64,000 nucleotides of DNA, from contig JAGDZP010000003.1 of NCBI GenBank assembly GCA_049115735.1, forward strand, positions 62,001 to 126,000, in the 5' to 3' direction. The stretch comes from CAXBNB01 sp049115735. GTDB lineage: Bacteria > Bacteroidota > Bacteroidia > Cytophagales > Cyclobacteriaceae. The translations under genes were made by a program, and so were the position numbers. Shown here in pieces: positions 18,905 through 28,200 of the stretch. The notes under the pieces are model-generated. The model saw nothing but the letters and a program-made list of their open reading frames with translations, was not told the DNA's origin and made no database searches. The number at the start of each line of letters is the position of its first letter. Within the stretch, counting starts at the first letter, position 1.

Positions 18905-20017
18905 ATGAATACTTTTAAAAGAAATCGACGCAAGTTTATTAAAGATAGCAGTAAAGTGGCCGCTGCTGGTTTGTTGCTGCCTTCTTCAAATCTTTTTGCA
19001 AATTTTTCTAGCCAGAAAAAAGAAAAATTGGGATTTGCATTAGTGGGGCTTGGCAATTATTCCACTGGCCAATTGGGTCCAGCGCTAAAAGAAGCAAAGA
19101 ATTGTTACCTGTCTGGGATAGTGACGGGGACTCCTTCGAAAATTGCCAAATGGTCGAATGAATATAGCATCCCTGAGAAGAATGTCTATAACTATGAAAA
19201 TTTTGATGCGATAGTTGACAATGATGACATTGATGTGGTGTATGTGGTTTTGCCCAACGACATGCATGCTGAGTATACCATTCGCGCGCTGGAAGCAGGT
19301 AAGCACGTTATTTGCGAAAAACCCATGGCTCTGAATGCAACGGAAGGACGTCAGATGATTGATGCCGCTAAAAAAGCCAAGCGGAAACTAGCAATTGGCT
19401 ACCGGATGCATTACGATCCTTATTTTATAGAAGTAAAAAGGCTGGGGCAAGAGAAAATTCTGGGGTCTGTGAATTACCTGGAGTGTACGCTGGCCTATTA
19501 TTCTAATCCGAAAAAAGGATCCTGGAAGCTTAGAAAAGACATGGGTGGCGGTTCTTTATACAACCTTGGAGTCTATCCGATTCAATGTGCAAGACACACC
19601 AAGGGAGCCGAGCCAATCTACCTGACCGCAATGGGGACAACTCAAAGAAAAGAATTATTTAAGGAAGTCTACGAGAGTTTTAGCTGGCAGATGGAGTTTG
19701 CCGACGGTGCACTCAGCAACTGCTACTCAAGCTCGTCAGCAAGGACCAATCGTATGTTCGCCGGTTGCTCTAATGGATTCATCGAGTTGGATCCTGCTAC
19801 AAGCTACACAGGTCAACGGGGTAGGTCATCCGAAGGTGAGTTTGATTACCCTCAAGTTTTTCAACAAAGGCTTCAGATTGAAGACTTTGCCCGGTGTGTG
19901 ATGGAGGATGAGGAGTCAATCGTTAGTGGTGAGGATGGTCTGAAGGACATGTTTATCATAGATGCCATACACAAAAGTATTGCTAGCGGAGATCGGGCTA
20001 AGATAGAAACGATTTAA
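18905..20017 (+). CDS. Gfo/Idh/MocA family oxidoreductase, Tat-exported
   Basis: The N-terminus NRRKFIKDSSKVAAAGLLLP carries a twin-arginine signal. A Rossmann domain follows, with VGLGNYSTGQLGPAL (about 47-61) as dinucleotide loop, VVYVVLPNDMHAEY (about 112-125) and CEKPMALNATE (about 138-148), whose E-K-P Lys is the family's catalytic lysine. The C-terminal domain has GGGSLYNLGVYPIQCARH (about 215-232). This arrangement, with export by Tat, is that of glucose-fructose oxidoreductase-like enzymes, which fold in the cytoplasm around tightly bound NADP and then act in the periplasm. It probably oxidises or isomerises a sugar, possibly by a 3-keto intermediate. It is co-directional with the hydrolase 31 bp upstream and the RraA-like gene downstream. 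Confidence 0.88.
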   Translation: MNTFKRNRRKFIKDSSKVAAAGLLLPSSNLFANFSSQKKEKLGFALVGLGNYSTGQLGPALKEAKNCYLSGIVTGTPSKIAKWSNEYSIPEKNVYNYENFDAIVDNDDIDVVYVVLPNDMHAEYTIRALEAGKHVICEKPMALNATEGRQMIDAAKKAKRKLAIGYRMHYDPYFIEVKRLGQEKILGSVNYLECTLAYYSNPKKGSWKLRKDMGGGSLYNLGVYPIQCARHTKGAEPIYLTAMGTTQRKELFKEVYESFSWQMEFADGALSNCYSSSSARTNRMFAGCSNGFIELDPATSYTGQRGRSSEGEFDYPQVFQQRLQIEDFARCVMEDEESIVSGEDGLKDMFIIDAIHKSIASGDRAKIETI

Positions 20018-20228
20018 AGAAATCTTTCGGAGCGTTTAAGTCATATTTAATGAATCATATATCCTGCTTTTGCATTGGTTCCAAGTTCTTTTTCATTGGC
20101 ATGATGAAAAGAGGATTACTTACAGGTCAATGTATGCCCTGAAATGATAAAATAAGCATGGAGAATGAGTTCTAAACTTCAATCAAATGAAAACATTAAA
20201 TCTATAATTATATAAATCTCAAAATATC

Positions 20229-21209
20229 ATGAAAAGAAAAATCATATTGTTGGCTGTTGCAGTTTTGTTTGGCCTTGAATCATTTTCACAAAATGTAGTT
20301 TGGCAGCCTGAGACCATAAAGGAATTGACTGCTGAATGGACCGGTGAAAGAACACCGGATGGAAGGCCAAAGGTGTCCGATAACCTTTTGGAAAGATTAA
20401 AGGCGCTTTCTATGGAGGAAGTGTGGGGTACTTTGCGTCGCAATGGATACAATAACCAGTTTGAAAACTTTGCCAGCACGCATCAAAACGGATGGGAAAT
20501 TCTCAATCCCGAGCAGGTGATGACAGGCCGGGTTTTGACGGCTCAATTTATGCCCCTAAGAAAAGATTTTGATAATTATGTGCAGAAGCAAGCCGAAAAG
20601 GAAGGTACTAAAACACCTGTGACCAACTATGCTCCGATCATCAAATTGTTGGATGGCGATATTTACGTGGCAGATAGCTATGGGAAAATGGTGGAAGGAA
20701 CCTTGATCGGGGATAATCTCGGTAATGCAATTTACAGGGCCTCAAACCGTGGTGTAATATTCAATGGTTCTGTTAGAGATGTCGAAGGCCTGTCTAAAAT
20801 AGAAGGATTCAATGCCTGGATAAGAGGATCGGATCCTTCTGCGATCAAGGATATGATGATTGCCAGTGTAAATGCTCCAATTCGGATTGGTCGGGTGTCT
20901 GTGTTGCCAGGTGATGTGGTGCTGGCTAAAACCACTGGCGTGGCTTTTATTCCACCGCACCTTCTGCAGAAAGTGGTTATCTCGGGAGAATTCACAGCAT
21001 TACGCGATGAATATAATCGGTTTTGCATGAGTACCAACAAATATGAATACATCAATGAGGCTTTTGTTGTGGATGATGAGGTCTTCGAAAGAGATTTTAA
21101 GGATTGGCTGGATAAATATCCCAATTTACCAATGTCGAAAGCTGATCTGGAAGCTTATATGCAGGAGCGTGATGAAAGAAGGCGTGCAGCTGAAAGGGAA
21201 GGGAGATAG
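20229..21209 (+). CDS. RraA-like (HMG/CHA aldolase-type) protein, exported
   Basis: A Sec signal (MKRKIILLAVAVLFGLESFSQ) precedes an RraA-type alpha/beta fold. The core is visible as VEGTLIGDNLGNAIYRASNR (about 156-175), GVIFNGSVRDVEGL (about 176-189, holding the Arg-Asp pair that binds metal-pyruvoyl substrate in HMG aldolases) and VLPGDVVLAKTTGVAFIPPH (about 226-245). Relatives are either RNase E inhibitors or class II aldolases/decarboxylases acting on 2-oxo acids; the R-D pair and the carbohydrate setting favour aldolase. Export is unusual, since family members are normally cytoplasmic, and extra helices lie at both ends (326 residues against about 160-220). The gene ends the 17-21 kb rightward unit. 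Confidence 0.82.
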   Translation: MKRKIILLAVAVLFGLESFSQNVVWQPETIKELTAEWTGERTPDGRPKVSDNLLERLKALSMEEVWGTLRRNGYNNQFENFASTHQNGWEILNPEQVMTGRVLTAQFMPLRKDFDNYVQKQAEKEGTKTPVTNYAPIIKLLDGDIYVADSYGKMVEGTLIGDNLGNAIYRASNRGVIFNGSVRDVEGLSKIEGFNAWIRGSDPSAIKDMMIASVNAPIRIGRVSVLPGDVVLAKTTGVAFIPPHLLQKVVISGEFTALRDEYNRFCMSTNKYEYINEAFVVDDEVFERDFKDWLDKYPNLPMSKADLEAYMQERDERRRAAEREGR

Positions 21210-21308
21210 TGGAAAGCCGTATTACTTGATTGCTCTATTTTAATTATACTTCAATCAACTATTCTTCAGATGTAAAACTCTGATTTTAGTTTTTTGATGG
21301 AATCTAAA

Positions 21309-21348
21309 GGCCATGGAAGGAGGAAGCTCCTGATGTGGTCTTTTTTTT
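21309..21348 (+). terminator. Rho-independent terminator after the RraA-like gene
   Basis: An imperfect outer stem (GGCCAT with GTGGTC, including G-U pairs) and a perfect inner stem AGGAG/CTCCT around a GAAG loop are followed by eight T residues (21341-21348). It lies about 100 bp after the RraA-like stop and before the convergent MATE gene. Confidence 0.7.
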
Positions 21349-21377
21349 GTGTCCATAATTTGCTGTCTGATTTTTCG

Positions 21378-22730
21378 TTAATAAGCATGGCTTATCTGCA
21401 CGGAAACATTGTTTCGGAAACGACGATAATTTAATATGGCCCTGATGATTTCATCACATAAGACAGTAATAATTACCCCCTTCAGACCTAAGTTGAAATT
21501 GAATAGCAGAGTTGCAGAAACGACAATCACAAAGGCCGTTCCAAATGATTGCGTATAAAACATCCATTTGGTGTCCTTCATGCCTCTCAAGGCGTTACCA
21601 GAAATGACGTTCACGGCTACAGGAAAAATTGTTAAGGCTACTATATTGAGTAGTGGTAGAGCCCGATTGATCAGATCGTGATCAGAAGAAAAAATAGAAA
21701 GTAGGGAATCTGGAAAAAGCAAGAAGGTGATAGATGCCAGTACACAAATTGAAAAAGCATATTTCAAACTGAGACTCACTACATAAAAGGCACCTTCCCG
21801 ATTGTTAGCTCCCATCTCCTGGCCAACAAGCGTCATGGTGGCCCTGGCCAGGCCCAAATAGAAAAAGAAAGTAACAGATTGGATGCGAGTGATGAGTACG
21901 TATAATCCTGCAGCATATTCATCCACTCCATTGATCATGCGTACCATAATAATCTGTCCAAGTGACCAAAACATGGCCTCCAGGCCAAATGGCAACCCAA
22001 CTACAATACTTCTCCATTGGATGTGCCAACGAGGCTTTAAGATGCCCTTGAGAGATGGTTTGTAATGTAGGTTTTTAGAAGTAATTAAGGCGATGATCAA
22101 ATACATCATTCCGGTAAAATTGGCAATTGAAGTGGCGATACCTGCGCCCTGGATTCCCCATTCGGGAAAGCCAAGGTTTCCGTAAATGAGTGCCCAGTCA
22201 AAGAAAATGTTTATTGCGGTGGTGACAACCGAGGAGAGCATGAGGTGTTTGGTTTTGCCCATTCCCATCAGCAGTGAAGTAATGGATAGAGAAACTCCTA
22301 AACATATGACCGAAAAGGATAATGATTGCAAAAATATTGTTCCATACTCATTGATCTGTGCGGTTGTACCCATTAGGGTTAGCAGGGTCGAGGGGAGAAG
22401 GTAAAGGATCAAAAAGAAAGGTACAGCCAAAATGAAATTGAAAAAGAAAGACACCTCAGAATACCGTTGGGCACTATTCAGGGATTTGGCGCCAATACAA
22501 TGCGAGCTAACAACGGTGGCTCCCGTACTCAAAGATGTGAGAAATGCTATAACAATATTGTATGGGTAGAGCACATTGGCAATCGCTGATAGAAATAGTG
22601 AATTGGCCTGACCTACCATAGCCATATCTATCTGAATCTGAAGATAAAGAACCAGGTTCTGTATGATAATGGGGATGGCGATATAGATCAGCCGTTTATG
22701 TAGGTTGTTTCCAAGATGCTTAAAGAACAT
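21378..22730 (-). CDS. MATE family efflux transporter
   Basis: This 450-residue integral membrane protein shows 12 hydrophobic segments in two similar halves, as in MatE proteins: the first half starts IPIIIQNLVLYLQIQIDMAM (about 17-36), with the substrate-cavity Gln/Asp-type residues in VGQANSL, and the second half starts near 235 (IVVGLPFGLEAMFWSLGQII). MATE carriers export cations, drugs or metabolites against Na+ or H+. It stands alone on the minus strand within the sugar region, but its upstream DNA shares a promoter/operator block with the symporter operon at 58.8 kb (see 22898-22933). This suggests co-regulation and perhaps export of a pathway product or toxic intermediate. Confidence 0.92.
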   Translation of the reverse strand: MFFKHLGNNLHKRLIYIAIPIIIQNLVLYLQIQIDMAMVGQANSLFLSAIANVLYPYNIVIAFLTSLSTGATVVSSHCIGAKSLNSAQRYSEVSFFFNFILAVPFFLILYLLPSTLLTLMGTTAQINEYGTIFLQSLSFSVICLGVSLSITSLLMGMGKTKHLMLSSVVTTAINIFFDWALIYGNLGFPEWGIQGAGIATSIANFTGMMYLIIALITSKNLHYKPSLKGILKPRWHIQWRSIVVGLPFGLEAMFWSLGQIIMVRMINGVDEYAAGLYVLITRIQSVTFFFYLGLARATMTLVGQEMGANNREGAFYVVSLSLKYAFSICVLASITFLLFPDSLLSIFSSDHDLINRALPLLNIVALTIFPVAVNVISGNALRGMKDTKWMFYTQSFGTAFVIVVSATLLFNFNLGLKGVIITVLCDEIIRAILNYRRFRNNVSVQISHAY

Positions 22731-22897
22731 TGTATTTATGAGAATGTAATTTTGATTTGTTGATGGTCTTCCCGTTGTTTTTTTGAATTCATCACTATTT
22801 TAAAGAGAAAATATTGTTGTTTGTTTTTCGTCAACAACAAGCAGTTTCTGTATTTTGTTTATTGCTTGTGAATCGGATTAAGGTATTGTTGAGGCTG

Positions 22898-22933
22898 TAA
22901 AGTTATATTTAATTTCATTGCTTTTTATAAGTT
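22898..22933 (-). promoter_or_regulatory. Promoter with operator-like palindrome G upstream of the MATE gene
   Basis: On the minus strand, TAACTTTA (22898-22905) is a near-consensus -7 element. Thirteen bases upstream of it lies a degenerate palindrome, TGCTTTTTATAAGTT on the plus strand (22919-22933; 12/15 to TACTTTT-N-AAAAGTA). The whole block 22899-22931 aligns, with one gap and a few changes, to 58892-58923 in front of the GPH symporter (shared AAAGTTATATT and AATTTCATT). The MATE start is about 170 bp downstream. The rest of the 578-bp gap 22731-23308 is AT-rich and holds site C for the sigma gene. Confidence 0.5.
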
Positions 22934-23179
22934 TGATTAAAATTCAGATCCTCAACCTTTGTCGTACAAAATGATCGGTGTGATCTATGTATGATTTCTT
23001 ATCATTAAGAGTATTCTAAATGCACTATCTTATGAAAAATGTGCCTAAAATTAATATTATGATAATTTTAAGTCCTAAATGAGATGTTAATTTTCAGTAG
23101 CGTAATCATTTTTGATTGAAAATTGAAGCTGTTATAGTTTTTCAACTTTCATTTTTATTCTAATTTTTTTATTGAAAAA

Positions 23180-23213
23180 GACTTTTTAAAAGTGAAAAAT
23201 ATTATTACATTTA
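23180..23213 (+). promoter_or_regulatory. Promoter with operator-like palindrome C upstream of the sigma/FecR/SusCD unit
   Basis: GACTTTTTAAAAGTG (23180-23194) has a perfect 13-bp core, ACTTTT-T-AAAAGT. Eleven bases later comes TACATTTA (23206-23213), the same -7 sequence and spacing as site B at 17 kb. The predicted transcript would start near 23220, about 90 nt before the sigma gene. A second possible -7 element, TAGTTTTG (23272-23279), has no TTTG at the right distance upstream. Confidence 0.55.
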
Positions 23214-23308
23214 TACATTAAATAAAGCTATATGATTTGTTTTATAATAATTATTAATAAACCATTTCTTGTAGTTTTGAGCAGATCGCTACAAACTATA
23301 CTTCGACT

Positions 23309-23911
23309 ATGCTAGCTGATTACAGGTTAAAACAAGAAGTTGCTGAAAACAAGCTGATTGAGCAGATGATTCAAGGTGATAAAGAAGCTTTTGAATCGAT
23401 TTTCTATAAATATAATCAGTCTATGTTGCTCTTTGCTAAGCGAGAATTGAAGGCAGGGGAATTGGCAGAAGATTCCGTTCAAAATGTGTTTGTCACACTG
23501 TGGGAAAAGAGGAGTACCCTAAGGCCCACCGGTTCGATTAAGGGGTTTTTATTTACATGCCTTAAAAATCAAATCCTAAATGCAATCAGAACTAAGCAGA
23601 ACATAATTTTGAAGCATACAAAATTTACTGAACCAAAGAAGTATGTAGAGCAGCCTCATGATAATCAGCTGATTGCAAAAGAATTGAATATGGCTGTTGG
23701 TAAACTTTTGTCCGAGGCCCCTTCCGTAAAGAAGAGAATATTTGAGCTAAGTCTTCTTGGGTACAAGAATAAAGATATCTCGGAAAAAGTTAACCTATCT
23801 ACCAATACAGTCAAAATGTATTTGAGTGGCATGCGGAAGGCCATCAAGTCGCACATTGCAGAATCAAATATCGAAGCAGTGATTATTCCGCTCATACTTT
23901 TCTTTGTTTGA
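23309..23911 (+). CDS. ECF RNA polymerase sigma factor (SusC/SusD-associated type)
   Basis: This 200-residue protein has sigma region 2 at about 25-90 (FESIFYKYNQSMLLFAKREL and DSVQNVFVTLWEKRS, the -10-binding and core-binding helices) and region 4 at about 130-185 with the helix-turn-helix GYKNKDISEKVNLSTNTVKM. The C-terminus ends in a short hydrophobic tail (AVIIPLILFFV), which is frequent in sigma factors encoded next to SusCD and may hold the protein at the membrane. The gene is followed by a FecR anti-sigma gene and a SusC with an STN domain, so the expected circuit is substrate-bound SusC to FecR to sigma, which then activates the transporter genes. Confidence 0.93.
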   Translation: MLADYRLKQEVAENKLIEQMIQGDKEAFESIFYKYNQSMLLFAKRELKAGELAEDSVQNVFVTLWEKRSTLRPTGSIKGFLFTCLKNQILNAIRTKQNIILKHTKFTEPKKYVEQPHDNQLIAKELNMAVGKLLSEAPSVKKRIFELSLLGYKNKDISEKVNLSTNTVKMYLSGMRKAIKSHIAESNIEAVIIPLILFFV

Positions 23912-24038
23912 TCATTTTGAGAAATCAATAGTTTTCCGAATTCGCCATTTGGAAAAAAGTTCCGATATTTTATATACCATTTAAAACATGATGTGTAGTT
24001 AATATAGGATGGTTTCAGAAAGAAGAGACTATTGAATT

Positions 24039-25052
24039 ATGAAACGACCAAGTAACGATATATTGAACAGGTATAATGACGGTCAGGTGACTAAACCTGA
24101 AGCCAAGAGAGTGATTAAGTGGCTTGGAACTTCTGAAGGGCAGGGGTATTATACTGAAATGCTTGAGCATAAAATCAAAAATCAACCTTCGTATGTTATG
24201 CTCAATGACAAGGGGGAGCAATTCGAAATGCTGCGTAAGGTAAATGCTAAAATTGATAACCCTAAGTCGACCAAAAAGAATAATAATAAACCTTACTATT
24301 GGGTAGCAGCGGCAGTGATGTTTCTGATTGTTTGTTCGTTCTATTTGCTTAATCAAGATTTTAATGCTTCTGGGCAAGACGAATTAAGCCATCGGTTTAT
24401 TACGAAGGAAAATACCAAAGGACAGAGACGTATGATCACTTTGCCAGATCAGTCAATTGTGTGGTTAAATGCTGAAAGTCAGTTGACCTATTCTACTACA
24501 TTTACTAACGAGCGCAAAGTCTACTTGAAGGGTGAGGCCTTTTTTGATGTGAAACATGACAAGGCCAGACCGTTCAGTGTGGCTTCAGGTGATGTTGAAG
24601 TCAAGGTGTTGGGAACATCATTTAATGTAAGGTCATTTTCGGAAAGTGAGTTGATATCAGTGGCTGTGGCGACTGGCAAAGTGCAAGTAACCGGTAACAA
24701 CAGCTCTGATCAAAGTGAAGATATATTTCTGCTGCCTGATCAGATGTGCACATACAGTAAACGAGATCACTTATTTGAGAAAATTCCCTTTGATAAAATC
24801 GACATGCTAGGGTGGAAGGAAGGAATTCTTAAGTTCACAGATGCAGATTTCAAGACACTCAAAAACGAATTGGAGAGATGGTATGGGGTAAGCATCATAT
24901 TCGAGAATAAAGTGGTGTCAGATAGGATGGATAAGAAGAAAGACTTTACTGTGGTATATCACGATGAGTCATTGGAAGCTGTGCTCAAGGGCTTGAGTTT
25001 CATTTTTGATTTTGAGTTTACCATTGACGAAAATGTCGTTGTGATTGTTTGA
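24039..25052 (+). CDS. FecR family anti-sigma factor
   Basis: This 337-residue single-pass inner-membrane protein has an N-terminal cytoplasmic anti-sigma part (about 1-84; KRPSNDILNRYNDGQVTKPE), one membrane segment (about 88-106; WVAAAVMFLIVCSFYLL) and the periplasmic FecR domain (about 120-215), with GQRRMITLPDQSIVWLNAES, KVYLKGEAFFDVKHD and GDVEVKVLGTSFNVRSFS. A DUF4974 secretin-like C-terminal domain follows (about 262-335; GILKFTDADFKTLKNELERW and LEAVLKGLSFIFDFEF). The C-terminal domain should contact the STN domain of the SusC encoded downstream, passing the substrate signal to the sigma factor. It lies 127 bp after the sigma gene. Confidence 0.94.
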   Translation: MKRPSNDILNRYNDGQVTKPEAKRVIKWLGTSEGQGYYTEMLEHKIKNQPSYVMLNDKGEQFEMLRKVNAKIDNPKSTKKNNNKPYYWVAAAVMFLIVCSFYLLNQDFNASGQDELSHRFITKENTKGQRRMITLPDQSIVWLNAESQLTYSTTFTNERKVYLKGEAFFDVKHDKARPFSVASGDVEVKVLGTSFNVRSFSESELISVAVATGKVQVTGNNSSDQSEDIFLLPDQMCTYSKRDHLFEKIPFDKIDMLGWKEGILKFTDADFKTLKNELERWYGVSIIFENKVVSDRMDKKKDFTVVYHDESLEAVLKGLSFIFDFEFTIDENVVVIV

Positions 25053-25183
25053 GAAGAATTTACGATGGACACAATCAGGAGTGAAACGAACTAGAATCAA
25101 TCGGGCAATTTCTAAGGCTCGGAGACATAAAAAAGTAAAACTAAAAAACTAATGCTATGAAAATCAACACCAGTTAAAAAAGA

Positions 25184-25239
25184 AATTCTTATGAAGTCAG
25201 CAATACACTGGATATGGCTTGCCGACATTCATAAGAATT
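25184..25239 (+). promoter_or_regulatory. Long stem-loop 40 bp upstream of susC
   Basis: Perfect 12-bp arms AATTCTTATGAA (25184-25195) and TTCATAAGAATT (25228-25239) are extended inward by GTC-A-GCAA pairing with TTGC-C-GAC (one mismatch and one bulge). This gives a stem of about 19 pairs. It lies between the FecR gene and susC, has no following T run, and overlaps a short reading frame (25191-25277). A leader-RNA structure controlling SusC translation or RNA stability is one explanation; a DNA-binding site is another. Confidence 0.65.
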
Positions 25240-25277
25240 ATTTCGTTCCTGTTTCATTCAAAACAAAAAACTATTAA
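25191..25277 (+). CDS. Possible 28-residue leader peptide upstream of susC
   Basis: ATG 25191 lies in the left arm of the stem-loop and opens a 28-codon frame ending TAA at 25275-25277, two bases before the susC ATG at 25280. The first codons (ATG AAG TCA) repeat those of susC. The deduced peptide begins MKSAIHWIWLADIHKNY and has no family. Stop-to-start distance fits translational coupling. The frame may be chance, because the region is short and no ribosome-binding signal is evident. Confidence 0.3.
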   Translation: MKSAIHWIWLADIHKNYFVPVSFKTKNY

Positions 25278-25279
25278 TT

Positions 25280-28200
25280 ATGAAGTCAAAAGTACTAAAA
25301 AAAGTATTAATTATGTCAAAATATGCCCTTTTCGGTATGTTTTTGCAGTGTCTGTGCTATACGTTGGTATTCTCTAATGAAGGAGAGGCCCAAAGGAAAA
25401 GCATAGAGGAGATTTATGTTTCAATTGACATAGAAGATCTCAATATGGCCGGCGCACTTGAGCGCATAGAGGAAGTAAGTGATTTTAGCTTTGCCTATAA
25501 AAAAAGTATCCTTGATAAGAAAAGAAAACTAAATCTTAAAAAGTCAAATGTTTCACTGGCCGATCTGTTGAGGGATATCGGTTCTAATAATGGTCTGCAA
25601 TTCAAGCGTATTAATGACAAAATATATGTCAGCAAGGGGAAAGTGACCCAAAAGAAGATCGCTGAAATTGAAGAGGATACACAAGCCGATATAACAGTAA
25701 CTGGTACAATAACAGATGAGAACAACCAGGGTTTGCCAGGTGTGACAATCCGGGTGCTTGAGTCCAATGTTGGAACTACAACTGATATAACAGGAAAGTA
25801 CACCCTTACTGTTGCAGACGATGCAGTTCTAGTCATTTCTTATGTTGGTTATAGAAAAGAGGAAGTGTCAGTTGGTGGCCGTACTGTAATCGATATGCAG
25901 CTGGCGCTTGGTGTTGAGTCTTTGCAGGAAGTCGTTGTAACAGCACTGGGAATCGAAAAGGATAAAAAGACCCTTGGATATGCCACATCAAATGTAGCTT
26001 CTGAGGAATTGACTACCAACAGACAATCTCAGTTTATGAATTCCTTGCAGGGAAAAGTAGCCGGTGTGAAAATTACGCAACTCGGTTCGGGTCCTCAGGG
26101 AAGTACAAAAATCAGGATCAGAGGGGTTTCTTCGTTTGGTGGCAACAACCAACCTTTGATCGTTGTGAATGGGGTTCCAATTGATAATCAGAATTTTGGT
26201 GTTTCCAATGGTGATAATAGATATGAAGGAAATGTTGCGGATAGCAATACAGCAGATACCGGTGACGGACTTTCAAGTATAAACCCTGATGATATCGAAT
26301 CCATGTCCATTCTAAAGGGAGGCCCGGCTGCTGCACTTTATGGCTACAGGGCAAAAGATGGTGTGATCATGATCACAACGAAGAACAGATCAGAGGGTAG
26401 TGGTATACAGGTTCGGTACAACCTTAATGTTACCACCGGTTCATTGATAGATTTAAGAGACTATCAATTCGAGTATGGAATGGGAGAGCAGGGTGTACGT
26501 CCTACAACACCTTACCCTACCTCGGGTCAGTGGAGTTTTGGAGAGCCTATGGGTGGTACGTTTACCATTTTTGACGATACAAACGTGCCTTATCAACCGC
26601 AAAGAAATCAATTGAAAGATTTCTATAACAACAGTAGTAATGTAACCAATACCTTGTCTGTTTCTACAGGAGGTGAAAATGGCGGAATGAATTTTTCTGT
26701 TTCAAACCAAAAAAGCAAAGGAATTCACCCGGGCAACAAATTCAATAAGAAGACGATCAATTTGGGCTTTACTCAAAAGATATCCAAGCTGACAGTATCT
26801 GGAAATGTAAACTATTCCAACGAAGAAATAATCAACCCTCCTGGAATTGGTCAGCAACAATTTAGTGCTGTTGTAATGTACAACCTGGGTAATACCATTC
26901 CGATGGATGTGCTGAGGGACAATGCCTTTAGCGATGAAGGATATGAAAACCCATGGTCAAGGTTTAGTCTCAGAACTAATCCTTATTTTTCTCTGAAAAG
27001 GATCAACAATACCGAAAGGGATCGTGTATTCGGAAACGTAACGGCCCGATATGATCTAACTGACTGGTTGTACGTACAAGGACGTTTTGGCCAGGATTTC
27101 TGGTACAGAGATCAGGAGATCAACATCCCCCACGGTGTTCAGTTTAAGAGCCCTGCACCAGCCGGATTTGAAAATGGTGAGTATGTAAGGGATTTAAGGA
27201 AATTCAGAGAGATAAATACAGATTTTTTAATTGGTGTTAACAAGGAATTTGGAGATTTTGGAGTTGTGGCAAACTTTGGTGGTAACCATATGTATCAGAA
27301 AAGGGATATAAACACTGAAAGAGGTACTAATTTTTATCAGAGCGGCCTTTATACTATCGGAAATTCCATTCAGGTAGAGCCAGCATATACTTTGCGAGAG
27401 CGTATAGTTAATTCCATTTATGGTTCATTGGAGCTCTCTTACAAAGGTTACTTATACTTGAATTATACTGCAAGAAACGATTGGTTTTCAACCTTGTCGG
27501 AGGACCAGCGAAGCATTATGTATCCTTCGTTGACTGGATCGTGGGTATTCTCTCAAACATTCGCTTCGTTACCAGACTGGTTTAGCTTTGGTAAAATAAG
27601 AGCTGGATATTCTGAAGTAGGAAGCGACTCGGACGTTGCTCCATATTCCGATCAACTGTTTTACAACGTTAACCCATTAACCCTAAATGGCAGCCCTATA
27701 GGGTCAGTCTCTGGTGGAACTATACCAAATCCCAACCTCAAGCCAATGCGAGTTATCGAGAAGGAGTTCGGGATAGAGGCAATGCTCTTTGATAATCTCG
27801 AATTGGAGTTCTCCGGGTATGTGAAAACTTCTAAAGATCAAATTTTGAATAGGCAGGTATCTAGTGCATCCGGGTATGATAACCAGAATATTAATGTTGG
27901 GGAAAGTGAAAATAAGGGAGTTGAAATTGCTGCGTCCTATTCTCCGATCAGGAATGACGATTTAGAATGGAGAATAAGCGCCAATGCCAGTTTTAATAAA
28001 TCCAAAGTTATTAGCTTGGGGGACAATGTAGACGGAACAAGTATCAGAGTAGGGGGGTCATTCTTCCACGGTGAACTTCGACAGGTCGTTGGACAACCAA
28101 TGGCTCAACTTTATGGTTATGAGTGGTTGAGGGATGCGCAAGGAAGAATAATCCACGGAAGCAATGGAAAACCTCAGAGAAATCCAGATCAGGTTTCGTT

